DNA of 64,000 nt from Aquidulcibacter sp. (lineage in GTDB: Bacteria; Pseudomonadota; Alphaproteobacteria; Caulobacterales; Aquidulcibacteraceae), in assembly GCA_027532555.1 (NCBI GenBank), contig JAPZTJ010000057.1, positions 1 to 64,000 of the forward strand, in the 5' to 3' direction. The number at the start of each line of letters is the position of its first letter. The first letter of the stretch is position 1. This document shows positions 43,256-53,373 of the stretch, piece after piece. The notes under the pieces were generated by a model. It was given only the letters and a program-made list of their open reading frames with translations, was not told the DNA's origin and did not search any database. Both the position numbers and the translations under genes were made by a program.

Positions 43256-44116
43256 TTAGATCATTCCTGCTTTGGACAAAATGCGCTCTGCACGCAGATA
43301 AACGGGGATATCAAGGAGCTTACCGTCAAGCAGTACAGCCCGATTGTCCTGCGACAGGCCAGCCTCAATGACGCGCTTCGCCCAGTCTAACTCCGCTTCA
43401 GAGGGGGAGAATACTTCATTGACGATGGCGACTTGGCTTGGGTGAATGCAGGCTTTTCCGTCAAAGCCCAGTGCTTTAACACGCACGCATTCCGCACGCA
43501 GACCTTCTTCGTCTTTCACGTTCAGATAAGGCACATCCATCAAGCCCCCATTGGTGACACGCGCCTCCGTGGCCAATGTCGAGCGGGCATGAAATAGGGC
43601 TTCCCAGTCCATGCCAGTGCCAATGGCGAGCGAATAGTCGGCACCTCCGAACAACACGCCACCGCGCGACCCGCAAGTTCCGGCAATGTCTGCCGCATTT
43701 TTGAGCCCTAAAACGGTTTCGATCACAGCCCAAAGCGCCACGCGCTTCTGATTTAGGTCGCGCAAATGCAGCAATTGCTCGAAGTTGGCGAGGGCTGAAT
43801 AAGAAGAAGCTTTTGGGATCATAAAGAAATCTGGGCGGCCTTTGGTCTCGCTAAAGGCGATGATATCTTTGAGGCCATCCAAAGTGTCGAGGCCATTCAT
43901 CCGCACGCCAATGGCGCAATCGGGGTGGCTCTCTGAATTGGCTTCCAGCCAGCCAATGACCCCGGCGCGGGCGGCGGCTTTATCTTCTGGCGGCACAGCG
44001 TCCTCAAGATCAATGCAGATGGAGTCAGCCCCTGCCGCCAGCGCCTTTTCAAAGCGGTCTGGCCGGGAGCCCGGAACAAAGAGGAGTGAGCGAAACATTT
44101 TCATTTGTCCGGACAT
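43256..44116 (-). CDS. CitE-like / HpcH-HpaI aldolase family acyl-CoA lyase
   Basis: 286 residues. Family pattern: RSLLFVPGSRPDRFEKAL at the N terminus, CIDLEDAVP with metal-binding acids (about 34-42), FMIPKASS, VLFGGADYSLAIG and FDGKACIHPSQVAIVNEVFSP, ending in LLDGKLLDIPVYLRAERIL, which carries the C-terminal aspartate typical of citramalyl-CoA/malyl-CoA lyases. Citrate lyase partner subunits are absent, so it is not part of citrate lyase. First gene of the CitE-MaoC-dehydrogenase operon, divergent from the VOC gene across 79 bp. Confidence 0.9.
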   Translation of the reverse strand: MSGQMKMFRSLLFVPGSRPDRFEKALAAGADSICIDLEDAVPPEDKAAARAGVIGWLEANSESHPDCAIGVRMNGLDTLDGLKDIIAFSETKGRPDFFMIPKASSYSALANFEQLLHLRDLNQKRVALWAVIETVLGLKNAADIAGTCGSRGGVLFGGADYSLAIGTGMDWEALFHARSTLATEARVTNGGLMDVPYLNVKDEEGLRAECVRVKALGFDGKACIHPSQVAIVNEVFSPSEAELDWAKRVIEAGLSQDNRAVLLDGKLLDIPVYLRAERILSKAGMI

Positions 44117-44195
44117 TTAACCCGATATAAGCTGACGTCAATTCGAAACCGCGCCAGTCCATGACTTTGTTTTGGCCTTGTTGGGAGCTTTTAAG

Positions 44196-44774
44196 GTGGA
44201 TCGACAGCTTAGATTTAGATTTGCAGCCCTTTGGGTGGTGTTGTCGGCGTTCATTGCAGTTCCTGCGCTGGCGCAGCATGCTACTCCCCCGCAAGCCGCA
44301 GAAGCTCCGTATGCGGGCTCCTACTATAAGCGCCAACTTTATGTTGTTACCGATATGGAGCGTGCTTTAACCCTGTGGCGTGACGTCATGGGCTTCCAAC
44401 CCGGTGCAATCACCACGTCTGGACCCAATTCCTATTCTCGCGAAGTGTTCAATATCCCGAAAGAAGCCCAGATGCGCTTTTGCACCTTAAGTGCGGGACC
44501 AACCCAAGTGCGCACATTGGCCTTGCTGGAGGTCAAGGGCGTCCCCCTAGCACCCAAGTCCGGCATTCGCACCACTGGCGCAGTCATCAATGCCAATGGC
44601 CGATTGGCTGAGATCATTTCCAAGGCCAAAGCCATGGGCCTCACCGTTTTTGGCGCGCGGGTCTTGGCGTCGGTCGGGCAAGGAGATGGGACCGAACAAG
44701 GCTTCCTCGACTGGGATGGCAATGTGATCGTGCTTTATGAATATCCCAAGTCTGACCCGCCAAGTGTGCGGTAA
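44196..44774 (+). CDS. Exported VOC (glyoxalase/dioxygenase) superfamily protein
   Basis: 192 residues from the GTG at 44196, which has GGGAG at proper distance; a TTG at 44172 is less likely. A Sec signal peptide with Ala-Gln-type cleavage (AVPALAQ) is followed by one VOC unit: YYKRQLYVVTDMERALTLWRDVMGFQPG, ..., AKAMGLTVFGARVLAS, GFLDWDGNVIVLYEYPK. Several positions where metal ligands normally sit are visible (E in YEY), but the first histidine is not. Divergent from the citE-like gene and probably co-regulated. Its periplasmic location is odd for a glyoxalase. Confidence 0.8.
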   Translation: MDRQLRFRFAALWVVLSAFIAVPALAQHATPPQAAEAPYAGSYYKRQLYVVTDMERALTLWRDVMGFQPGAITTSGPNSYSREVFNIPKEAQMRFCTLSAGPTQVRTLALLEVKGVPLAPKSGIRTTGAVINANGRLAEIISKAKAMGLTVFGARVLASVGQGDGTEQGFLDWDGNVIVLYEYPKSDPPSVR

Positions 44775-44813
44775 GAAAGCCGTTTAGTCTCAAACGCCCG
44801 AGATCACTTCCCT

Positions 44814-47201
44814 CTAGCGCAAGCGAGCACCGAGCTTTGCCGCCGCAGCGATGATCTTTGTACTGACGGCTTCGATCTCTGCATCCGTCAAGGTCCGTTC
44901 GCGAGGCTGGAGCGTGACTTCCAGGCCCAAGGACACTTCACCGTCCGCGACGCCTTGGCCTTGATAGCGGTCAAACAAACTAACCTCTGAAATCAAGGAT
45001 TTATCGACTTGAGCAACGGCGCGGATCAGGTCGCCTGCCGGCAGATCGGCCTTGGCGACGAAGGCAAAGTCGCGCGTCAGTGGCATGAAGGCAGAAGCCT
45101 CAAGCTTGGCTTTGGTCTTGCCGACCTTCACCTTGGCGGGTGGCAGAGCATCCAAGAATAACTCAAAGCCATAAACCGGGCCATCGACGCCCAATTCCTT
45201 CAACACGCGAGGGTGAAGCTCGCCAAACTCTGCCAAGATCGTCTTGGGACCTAGCTTGAACGTGCCCGAGCGACCGGGGTGCCACCAGGCGCGCGCGCCT
45301 TGAACGGCCTGCATGCCGCCGGTCGACGCGCCCATCGCATCCAGCATGGCCAAGACATCGGCCTTTACCGTGAAGACGTCTGGCTTCTCGGTGCCACTCC
45401 AATGACGGATCGCCCCGCGCGTGACCCCCGCAATGACCATTTCCTGATCCTTAGGGCCATCACCTTTGTAGATCGGGCCTGCTTCAAACAAAGCGAGGTC
45501 GCCAAAGCCCCGGTCTGTATTGCGTTGTGCAGCCAGCAGCAAATGGATAAGCGCGCTAGGTCGCATGCAATCCAAGTCAGAGGCGATGGGGTTGGCCAAA
45601 ACCAAGGCTCCGCCGCCTTGGGCTGCGCCAAATAACTCACACGTCGCGCGGCTGGCAAAGCTCCACGTGACGGCCTCCATCCAGCCACGGGCGGCCAGAC
45701 TGCGACGCCCCACGCGGACGCGGTTTTGCGCGGGCGTCAGCAGGGGTTCTTTCCGGCCTTTGCGCTCTGGTAGTTTGGCTGTTGGCAGACGATCAAAGCC
45801 TGCAATGCGAGCAATATCTTCAACAAGGTCAGCCGAACCCGCCACATCGCGCCGCCAGCTTGGTACACCGACTTTGCGGAGGCCAGCGCCGGTCACTTCA
45901 GGCGAGAAGCCCAAAGCAGACAAGATGGTATCAATTTCACCGTCGCTAAGTTCCAAGCCCGTCAAACGATGCACTTCCTTGGTCGCGAAAGGCACTGATT
46001 CAGGTGCGGCTGGTACTTCGCCCGCTACAACCACGTGTGAAGCTGTCCCGCCGCAAAGCTCGAGGATCATGGCCGTGGCGAGCTCAAGCCCATCGACCAT
46101 GAAGCCCGAATCTACGCCGCGCTCAAACCGATATTTCGCGTCCGATTGAATGCCCAAGGCGCGCGCGGTCTGCGCAATGTTAAGGGGCGCGAACAGCGCA
46201 CTTTCAACAAAAACATCGACCGTGTCATCGGAACATCCAGACGAGACGCCGCCCATGATCCCACCTAAGCCCAACGGGCCGGATGCATCGCCAATCACGC
46301 ACATGGCGGCGGTCAGCTCATAGCTTTTGCCATCAAGCGCCACAAAGCTCTCGCCAGTCTGGCCCATGCGCGCAACAATTCCGCCGGAAAGTTTTGCTGC
46401 ATCATAGACGTGCAACGGGCGCGCCCGATCATAGGAAATGAAATTGGTGATATCGACCAAAATATTGATCGGGCGCAGGCCGATGGCGCGCAAGCGATCA
46501 GCTAACCATTTGGGGCTTGGGCCGTTCTTTACGCCCTTGATCAGGCGACCGGCAAAGGCGGGGCAGGCATCAGGGGACTCGATGGTGACTGCGACCGGGC
46601 AAGGAAAATCGCCCGAAACAGACTTGACTGAATGATCTTTCAGTTGCCCTAGGCCCGCCGCAGCGAGTTCGCGCGCGATACCCACGACGCCCAGCCAATC
46701 GGGGCGATTTGGCGTGACTTCAAAGTCGATGACGGCGTCAGCAAGGCCCAACGCCGCTGCGGCTGGAGTACCGACCGCTAGAGCGTCGTCCAACTCAAGA
46801 ATGCCATCGCTTTCTTCGGCTGTTTCAAGTTCAGCCGCAGAGCACAGCATACCATTTGACACCACACCACGCACCGCACGAGGTTCCAAGGTGATGCCGC
46901 TCCCGGGGATATAGGTGCCCAAAGGTGCATAAACGGTCGTCAGGCCGGGACGCGCATTGGGCGCGCCGCAGACGATTTCCTTCATGCCTTCAAAGGTTTC
47001 AACTTGGCAAACTTGTAGGCGGTCGGCATTTGGGTGACGCTCGGCAGAGATGATCTTCGCGACTGAAAAATTTTTCAGTTTGTCAGCTGGGTCCTCCCAA
47101 TGCTCAACCTCAAGGCCCGCCATGGTCATGGCGTCGAGCACAGCTGACAATGGGGCGTCGGTGGCCAAATGATCTTGCAGCCAAGCCAAAGTGAATTTCA
47201 T
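44814..47201 (-). CDS. pheT: Phenylalanine--tRNA ligase beta subunit
   Basis: 795 residues, full length. Domain order: N-terminal tRNA-binding EMAP-like domain (about 40-150), B3/B4 editing region, B5 (about 400-475), the inactive catalytic-like core, and the C-terminal FDX-ACB anticodon-binding domain (about 700-795; starts [21 protein letters not shown]). The start codon lies 30 bp past the polA stop. pheS, normally just upstream, is not here. Confidence 0.96.
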   Translation of the reverse strand: MKFTLAWLQDHLATDAPLSAVLDAMTMAGLEVEHWEDPADKLKNFSVAKIISAERHPNADRLQVCQVETFEGMKEIVCGAPNARPGLTTVYAPLGTYIPGSGITLEPRAVRGVVSNGMLCSAAELETAEESDGILELDDALAVGTPAAAALGLADAVIDFEVTPNRPDWLGVVGIARELAAAGLGQLKDHSVKSVSGDFPCPVAVTIESPDACPAFAGRLIKGVKNGPSPKWLADRLRAIGLRPINILVDITNFISYDRARPLHVYDAAKLSGGIVARMGQTGESFVALDGKSYELTAAMCVIGDASGPLGLGGIMGGVSSGCSDDTVDVFVESALFAPLNIAQTARALGIQSDAKYRFERGVDSGFMVDGLELATAMILELCGGTASHVVVAGEVPAAPESVPFATKEVHRLTGLELSDGEIDTILSALGFSPEVTGAGLRKVGVPSWRRDVAGSADLVEDIARIAGFDRLPTAKLPERKGRKEPLLTPAQNRVRVGRRSLAARGWMEAVTWSFASRATCELFGAAQGGGALVLANPIASDLDCMRPSALIHLLLAAQRNTDRGFGDLALFEAGPIYKGDGPKDQEMVIAGVTRGAIRHWSGTEKPDVFTVKADVLAMLDAMGASTGGMQAVQGARAWWHPGRSGTFKLGPKTILAEFGELHPRVLKELGVDGPVYGFELFLDALPPAKVKVGKTKAKLEASAFMPLTRDFAFVAKADLPAGDLIRAVAQVDKSLISEVSLFDRYQGQGVADGEVSLGLEVTLQPRERTLTDAEIEAVSTKIIAAAAKLGARLR

Positions 47202-47231
47202 CGGTACAAATCCCTGAGGGAGCTAATTGGT

Positions 47232-50135
47232 TTAGTGGGCCTCGGCCCAATTGAGTGCGGCGCGTGCCTCTACCACCAAAGGCACAGACAAGGCCACTGC
47301 CGGCAGAGCAGCCTTCTCCATCACATCGGCAACCAGAGCGCATGTCGCATCGGCTTGGCTTGAAGGCGCTTCAAATACAAGCTCGTCATGCACTTGCAGC
47401 AACATTCTGGCCCGTAATCCCGCATCTTTCAGCGCTTTTGGCAGGCGGATCATGGCGCGCTTGATGATATCGGCCGCAGCCCCTTGCAAGGGCGCATTGA
47501 TAGCTTGGCGTTCGGCAAAGGCCTGCTCAGCTTGGCTTTTGGCGTTGATGCCGGGCACCCAGCATCGTCTGCCAAAGATGGTCTCGACATAAGTCTTTTC
47601 CCGGGCCATGGCCTTCATTTGGTCCATATAGGCCTGAATACCGGGGAAGCGTTGCTTGTAGGTGGCGATGTAATCGCGCGCTTCACCCTGCGGTATCGAC
47701 AATTGGCGTGCCAAGCCAAAGGCGGAAATGCCATAAATGATCCCGAAATTGATCGCCTTGGCCTTGCGGCGGATCATTGGGTCCATGCCTTCCAGCGGCA
47801 CACCGAACATTTCCGACGCCGTCATGGCGTGAATGTCATAGCCCTCGATAAAGGCCTTTTTCAATTGCGGAATATCGCCGACATGGGCAAGCAGGCGCAG
47901 TTCAATCTGGCTATAGTCGGCCGAGATTAGAACATTTTCGGGCTCTGCTACAAAGGCGCGGCGAATTCTGCGCCCTTCCTCGGTGCGTATGGGGATGTTT
48001 TGCAAATTGGGGTCGGTTGAGGACAGCCGCCCCGTAGCCGCGCCCACCATATTGTAAGAGGTATGGACCCGGCCCGTGGTGGGGTCGATCGCATCCTTCA
48101 GATTGTCGGTATAGGTGCTCTTAAGCTTGGCCAAAGTCCGCCAATCGACCAAGGTGCGCGGCAATTCGTGACCTTGGGCGGCCAGATCTTCCAGCGCATC
48201 AGCCCCTGTTGCCCATTGGCCCGTCGCGGTTTTCTTGCCCCCAGGCAAAGCCATCTTGCCAAACAAGATGTCGCCCAATTGTTTGGGGCTACCTAGATTG
48301 AAGACTTCACCTGCTTGTTCATGGGCTTGGGCTTCTAGCCCAATCATGCGTTGGGCAAAGTCAAGCGATAGCCGCGAAAGCTCGGCCACATCGACTTTCA
48401 CGCCGGCCTGCTCCATCCCGGCAATCACCGGCACCAGGGGCCGCTCAAGGGTTTCATAGACCGTGGTCGATCGTTCCTGTACGAGGCGCGGCTTCAAGAT
48501 GTGCCACAGCCGCAACGTCACATCAGCGTCCTCAGCGGCATAAGCGGTGGCCCGGTCCAGTGGGACTTGGTCAAAGCTGATCTGCGATTTGCCGGTGCCA
48601 CAAACATCTTTGAACGCGATGGGTTGATGGGCCAGCAAACGGAGTGAAAGATCATCCATGCCGTGCGAATTGCGACCAGCATCGAGGGCAAAACTCATCA
48701 GCATGGTGTCGTCAATCGGGCTAATGGCTATACCATGCTGGGCCATAACCGAGACATCATATTTGAGATTTTGGCCAATCTTTAGGATCGCATCATCTTC
48801 CAGAATGGGCTTCAGGCGGGCCAGAACATCGGCCAGCTCTAATTGACCGGGTAATTTCGCCACCGTGTCTTGGCCGCCGCCAAACAGGTCCCCCGTCACA
48901 CCGACATCGCCCGCACCGCGATGGCCGAGGGGAATATAGCAGGCAATGCCGGGCTCTACCGCTAGCGACAGGCCCACTAAATGTCCGCTCACACTATTTA
49001 GGGAGGCCGTCTCAGTATCAAAGGCGACATAGCCTTGCGTTTGAATCCGGGCTAGCCAGTCATCCAAGCGGGCAAGACTTGTAATGGTTTCATAGGCCTT
49101 GGTATCGATGGGGCTATAGACTGCAGCGGGGATAGCCGCATGGTTTGTGGGCGCGCTGTCTTCGCTGCGTGAAGGCACAGCCTTTATGGAACTTAGAGGC
49201 GCGGGCTGGCTATGTTCGGCCTTATCGGCAACAAAGCCATCGCGGCGAAGCCCGGCTTCCACCCTGCCTGTGAGCGTGCGCAATTCCATGTTGCGTAAGA
49301 AATCCAGCAATATAGTCGGCTCTGGTTCGCGCACACCAAAATGCTCGAGATGCTCCAACACCGGCACATTATCCATCAGGGTGACGAGACGTTTAGAGAT
49401 TTCAATCTGTTCCCGGAATTGGATCAAAGTCTCGCGCCGCTTGGGCTGCTTGATCTCTTCAGCGCGGTCCAGCAGGGTTTCTAGGTTGCCATAAATGCCC
49501 AGTAATTCCGCAGCGGTCTTCACGCCAATCCCGGGTGCACCGGGCACATTATCCGTGCTGTCGCCAGCCAAGGATTGCACGTCGATGACTTGCTCTGGGG
49601 CGACGCCGAATTTTTCCATGACGGCTTCGGGACCCATAGGCCGGTCCTTCATCGGATCATAGAGGAAGATTTTGTCGGTAATCAGCTGCATCAGATCCTT
49701 GTCAGACGACAGGATGCGGACCTTCGCACCCTTCTCCGCAGCCTGCCGCGCATAGGTGGCGATCAGGTCATCGGCCTCATAGCCAGCTAGCTCAATGGAG
49801 GGCAGGCCAAAGGCGCGGGTGGCTTCCCGGATCATCGGGAATTGCGGCACTAAGTCTTCCGGCGCTGGGGGGCGATTGGCTTTGTAAGCGGGGTAAATGT
49901 CATTGCGAAATGTCGGGCCGGACGCGTCAAAGATCACGGCCAAATGGGTGGGCTGATCGCCATCACGCTCATCGGCCAGCAGTTTGAAAATCATGTTGCA
50001 GAAGCCAGATACCGCGCCAATTGGTGCCCCGTCACTTTTGCGCGTCAATGGCGGCAGGCCATGGAACGCGCGGAAAATGTAACCAGAGCCGTCAACAAGG
50101 GTTACGCGGGAATCGGGGCCTACAGGATGTGTCAT
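47232..50135 (-). CDS. polA: DNA polymerase I
   Basis: 967 residues. 5'-3' nuclease domain (about 10-300, with LVDGSGYIFRAFH and GYEADDLIATYAR), 3'-5' proofreading domain with FDTETASLN (so active, residues about 375-383), and the polymerase domain with motif A ISADYSQIELRLLAH, motif B RRKAKAINFGIIYGIS and motif C LQVHDELVFE. All catalytic residues are present. It is followed by pheT in the same direction, 30 bp away. Confidence 0.97.
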   Translation of the reverse strand: MTHPVGPDSRVTLVDGSGYIFRAFHGLPPLTRKSDGAPIGAVSGFCNMIFKLLADERDGDQPTHLAVIFDASGPTFRNDIYPAYKANRPPAPEDLVPQFPMIREATRAFGLPSIELAGYEADDLIATYARQAAEKGAKVRILSSDKDLMQLITDKIFLYDPMKDRPMGPEAVMEKFGVAPEQVIDVQSLAGDSTDNVPGAPGIGVKTAAELLGIYGNLETLLDRAEEIKQPKRRETLIQFREQIEISKRLVTLMDNVPVLEHLEHFGVREPEPTILLDFLRNMELRTLTGRVEAGLRRDGFVADKAEHSQPAPLSSIKAVPSRSEDSAPTNHAAIPAAVYSPIDTKAYETITSLARLDDWLARIQTQGYVAFDTETASLNSVSGHLVGLSLAVEPGIACYIPLGHRGAGDVGVTGDLFGGGQDTVAKLPGQLELADVLARLKPILEDDAILKIGQNLKYDVSVMAQHGIAISPIDDTMLMSFALDAGRNSHGMDDLSLRLLAHQPIAFKDVCGTGKSQISFDQVPLDRATAYAAEDADVTLRLWHILKPRLVQERSTTVYETLERPLVPVIAGMEQAGVKVDVAELSRLSLDFAQRMIGLEAQAHEQAGEVFNLGSPKQLGDILFGKMALPGGKKTATGQWATGADALEDLAAQGHELPRTLVDWRTLAKLKSTYTDNLKDAIDPTTGRVHTSYNMVGAATGRLSSTDPNLQNIPIRTEEGRRIRRAFVAEPENVLISADYSQIELRLLAHVGDIPQLKKAFIEGYDIHAMTASEMFGVPLEGMDPMIRRKAKAINFGIIYGISAFGLARQLSIPQGEARDYIATYKQRFPGIQAYMDQMKAMAREKTYVETIFGRRCWVPGINAKSQAEQAFAERQAINAPLQGAAADIIKRAMIRLPKALKDAGLRARMLLQVHDELVFEAPSSQADATCALVADVMEKAALPAVALSVPLVVEARAALNWAEAH

Positions 50136-50213
50136 GGGCTGATCTTAGGCCAGCATGCTGCCACTTCCAATCCCAAAGTCGTGCGTCGACACACCTTAGT
50201 CTGAAGGCCAGAC

Positions 50214-51761
50214 TCAAGGCCGCATATGCGTACTCACCGGTCCAGTTTGCAGGACGCGGCGGGCAAGGCCTACCCACTCGCACAAGAGCGGTCGCGTGTC
50301 GCGCGGGTCGATAATCTCTTCGGCATAAAAGCTCTCAGCCGTGCGGAAGGGACTGCGCAGCCCTTCCATCCAAGCTTTAATCTCTGCCAAGCGGGCGGCT
50401 GGGTCTGGATGGGCTTCCAACTCCCGCCGGAACGCTGCTTCTACCCCGCCATCCATCGGTAAGCTGCCCCAGTCACCTGACGGCCAGCAGAAGCGAGCCT
50501 TAGCGCGCGAGGGGTTGAACATGGCAGAACCCGCAAGCCCATAGGCCTTGCGCATGACCACCGCACAGAAAGGCACGCGTGCTTGATAAATCGCACTCAT
50601 CGCCCGGATCCCCGCACGGGTGACGCCTGCTTGCTCATGCTTACGACCGACGGCAAAGCCTGGGCAATCGACGAAATGGACGATAGGCAAATGGAAGGTG
50701 TTCGCGAGGTCAACAAAGCGCTCGACCTTGTGGGCGGCATCCGCCGTCCAAGCCCCGTCAAGTACGTAAGGGTCGCCCGCCATAATGGCGACGGGCCAGC
50801 CATCGATGCGCGCAAGACCCGTAATGATTGAACGGCCCCAGGCTTTACCCATCTCAAAGAACGTGCCGGCATCGACGCAAGCTTCAACGATCTTCCGGCT
50901 CTTGTACGGCGTTACCCGGTCGCGCGGCACAATGGAGAGGAGGAATTCTTCCTTACGATCGGCGGGGTCTAGGCTTGGTGCACGCGCCGGCAAATCATCC
51001 ACAGAGCCCGGCAGGTAAGAGAGGAAGCGCCGCGCATAGGCCATGGCTTCGGCTTCACTGTCGACTGCCTCATCGACGACGCCATTGCGCGCTTGGATTT
51101 CCCAACCACCAAGACCCTCTTTGTCGATGTCCTCGCCAATGGCCCGCGCCACAGGCGGGCCTGCGACAAAGACTTGGCTGAGGCCCTTGACCATCACTGA
51201 ATAATGGCTGGCAGCCACCCGTCCGGCACCAAGTCCAGCACAAGGCCCTAATGCCAGCGACACGACCGGGATCTGGCCCATATTGGCGACCACAACTTCC
51301 CAGCCCGGTGTCTCCGGGATGTAGGTGCGCGGGTCCTTTTCCAGCATCTTCACACTGCCGCCACCGCCTGTGCCATCCACCATGCGGATCAAGGGCATGC
51401 GATACTCGCCGGCGAACTTCTCGGCCTGCACCATTTTTTGCCAGATGGCAGCATCGGCCGCTCCGCCGCGTACGGTGAAATCATCGGCAATCACGCCAAC
51501 CGGACGACCGTCAATCCGTCCACGACCTGTCACCATATTGGACGGCAGAAAGCTCTTGAGGGAGCCATCTGAATTGTAATCTGCGACACCGGCAATCTTG
51601 CCAATTTCATGGAAGCTGCCGGGATCCAACAGGGCATCAACCCGGGCGCGGGCGGTGGATTTGCCTTGCGCTATTTGGCGGGCCACCCGTTCTTCCCCAC
51701 CCATTTGTTCGGAGAGGGCCTCGCGGGCACGGAGTTGTTCGATCTCAGGTTTCCAGCTCAT
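50214..51761 (-). CDS. Acyl-CoA carboxyltransferase (carboxylase beta subunit)
   Basis: 515 residues, the length and layout of the beta subunits of propionyl-, methylcrotonyl- and geranyl-CoA carboxylases. N-terminal acyl-CoA site near DGTGGGGSV and ALGPCAGLGAGRVAASHY; C-terminal biotin site near HFVDCPGFAVGRKHEQAG and RKAYGLAGSAMF. Some motifs (GTGGGGSV, AIWQKMVQAEKFAGEYR) favour the propionyl/other acyl-CoA branch. No biotin carboxylase or biotin carrier gene is nearby, so the partner must be elsewhere. 78 bp separate it from polA. Confidence 0.87.
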   Translation of the reverse strand: MSWKPEIEQLRAREALSEQMGGEERVARQIAQGKSTARARVDALLDPGSFHEIGKIAGVADYNSDGSLKSFLPSNMVTGRGRIDGRPVGVIADDFTVRGGAADAAIWQKMVQAEKFAGEYRMPLIRMVDGTGGGGSVKMLEKDPRTYIPETPGWEVVVANMGQIPVVSLALGPCAGLGAGRVAASHYSVMVKGLSQVFVAGPPVARAIGEDIDKEGLGGWEIQARNGVVDEAVDSEAEAMAYARRFLSYLPGSVDDLPARAPSLDPADRKEEFLLSIVPRDRVTPYKSRKIVEACVDAGTFFEMGKAWGRSIITGLARIDGWPVAIMAGDPYVLDGAWTADAAHKVERFVDLANTFHLPIVHFVDCPGFAVGRKHEQAGVTRAGIRAMSAIYQARVPFCAVVMRKAYGLAGSAMFNPSRAKARFCWPSGDWGSLPMDGGVEAAFRRELEAHPDPAARLAEIKAWMEGLRSPFRTAESFYAEEIIDPRDTRPLLCEWVGLARRVLQTGPVSTHMRP

Positions 51762-51807
51762 GGTCCGACTGTAACCAGACTTTTCAAGCGTGCAAACATC
51801 TAACCCA

Positions 51808-52605
51808 TCAGGCCGTCAACAAATAATCCGCTAAGGCGCGCTTCTTGGCGGCATCTACGCCGAGGCGCTCCAAATAGCCATCAAGCCCGCCATCGCGTCG
51901 TGCCATCTCGGCCCAAGCTTCAACTAAGAAGTCCTGATGCACACCGACCATGGGCATCAGTGCGTCTGGGTCAATATGCTTATCAAATTGGCTGCCCATC
52001 ATCATGGCATATTGGGCCAACAAATTGGGGTCGTGGGCAACGTGATTGGTCAATAGATAATCATGCTCAATCCGCTCCAAATCGACCCCCAGCGCATAGA
52101 GGATCAATCCGCATAAGATGCCCGTCCGATCTTTGCCTGCTGCGCAATGGATAACGACTGGGCCTTTTCCCTCAGCCAAGCGGTCGAAGGTTTCGGAAAA
52201 GAGCGTCAGATGCTGGGGCTCCCACGGGATGCGCCGATAGGACGACATCATGTGGTCGTGGGTGGCTTGCTGCGTCAGGTCGGTATCGCGGATGAATTGC
52301 AGATGTGGTGGCAGCGTCACCCCATCGCCATCGCCCAAGTTTGACGATAGAATCTCAACCTCTAGCCCGTCCAACTGGCTTGGTTGCATCTCGCGCTCTT
52401 GGCTACGGCGCAGGTCAACTACGACCTTAATCCCCGTCTCGCGGAATTTCGCCCGGCCTGCGTCCGTTACTTGCGCATAATTGGCAGAGCGGAAGAGCTT
52501 TCCTGCTTGCACAGTCTGGCCGGATTGGGTTGGATAGACGCCAAAGTCGCGGAAATTGCGAACGCCTTCGACAAAAATGAATGGGGGCGGCAGAGGTGAG
52601 GTCAT
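51808..52605 (-). CDS. Tyrosine-protein phosphatase (PTP-like, Y_phosphatase3 family)
   Basis: 265 residues. The P-loop HCAAGKDRTG (about residues 153-162) has the HCxxGKDRTG form typical of bacterial dual-lipid/tyrosine phosphatases of this family, and the N-terminal NFRDFGVYPTQSGQTVQAGKLFRSAN is its usual opening. No signal peptide. Substrate may be phosphotyrosine or a phosphoinositide. Start is 9 bp from the divergent hydrolase start. Confidence 0.92.
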   Translation of the reverse strand: MTSPLPPPFIFVEGVRNFRDFGVYPTQSGQTVQAGKLFRSANYAQVTDAGRAKFRETGIKVVVDLRRSQEREMQPSQLDGLEVEILSSNLGDGDGVTLPPHLQFIRDTDLTQQATHDHMMSSYRRIPWEPQHLTLFSETFDRLAEGKGPVVIHCAAGKDRTGILCGLILYALGVDLERIEHDYLLTNHVAHDPNLLAQYAMMMGSQFDKHIDPDALMPMVGVHQDFLVEAWAEMARRDGGLDGYLERLGVDAAKKRALADYLLTA

Positions 52606-52614
52606 CAGACGGAC

Positions 52615-53373
52615 ATGGACTACAGAACCGCGCGCTTCAAGACGTTTGACGGCCTAAATCTGGCTTGGACTGAAACTGGTTCGCCAAATGGTCGGCCAAC
52701 ACTGGTTCTGCATGGCTTCTTGGCGAGTGCCCAGCTGAATTGGATTGACCCCGGCCTCGCCAGCGCGATGGCCTCAACCGGGCGACGCATCATCTTGCCA
52801 GACTTGCGCGGTCATGGGCAATCCGACGCGCCTACGAGCCCAGCCGCTTATCCCAAAGATGCACTTCCTCAGGATCAAGAAGTCCTGTTGGCCCAACTTG
52901 GCATCACGGACTTTGATCTCGTCGGTTATTCCTTGGGTGCACGCACAGCCGTGCGGATGCTGGCGCGCGGCCATAGCCGTCCTACCAAAGTCTTTCTAGG
53001 TGGCATGGGTGAGGCAGGCATCACAACGGTCGGAACACGTAAGGATTATTTTGAGGACGGCATCAGAAATGGCCCTAACGCCAAAGATGCGCGGGCTGGC
53101 GCCTATATCCAAACGATCCTGAAACAACGCGGCATGAGCCCAGAGGCGGCCCTGGGGGTCCTCTCTACCCAAGTCTCCACCTCACGTGAGGTTTTGACCA
53201 CGATCAAGACCCCTGTCCTCGTCGTCAATGGCGATCAGGACCGCGACAATGGCGACCCAATGGCCTTGGCTGCTGCACTCGGCAATGCCACCTGTCAGCT
53301 GGTGCCCGGCAATCATTTGAGCGCGGTGGCCGAACCCGCATTTCGGGACGCCTTGGTAGCGTTTTTGAGCTAA
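52615..53373 (+). CDS. Alpha/beta hydrolase
   Basis: 252 residues. HGFLASAQLNW supplies the oxyanion loop, GYSLGA (serine about residue 105) is the nucleophile elbow, VVNGDQDRDNGDP the acid region, and PGNHLSAV the histidine near residue 239. DLRGHGQSDAP is typical of small-molecule esterases and lactonases. Divergent from the phosphatase gene with only 9 bp between starts, so promoters must lie inside the genes. No substrate evident. Confidence 0.9.
   Translation: MDYRTARFKTFDGLNLAWTETGSPNGRPTLVLHGFLASAQLNWIDPGLASAMASTGRRIILPDLRGHGQSDAPTSPAAYPKDALPQDQEVLLAQLGITDFDLVGYSLGARTAVRMLARGHSRPTKVFLGGMGEAGITTVGTRKDYFEDGIRNGPNAKDARAGAYIQTILKQRGMSPEAALGVLSTQVSTSREVLTTIKTPVLVVNGDQDRDNGDPMALAAALGNATCQLVPGNHLSAVAEPAFRDALVAFLS

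Noticed and set aside
43256..44116. Citrate lyase beta subunit
   Set aside because: No citD, citF, citC or citG nearby; pairing with MaoC fits an acyl-CoA lyase instead.
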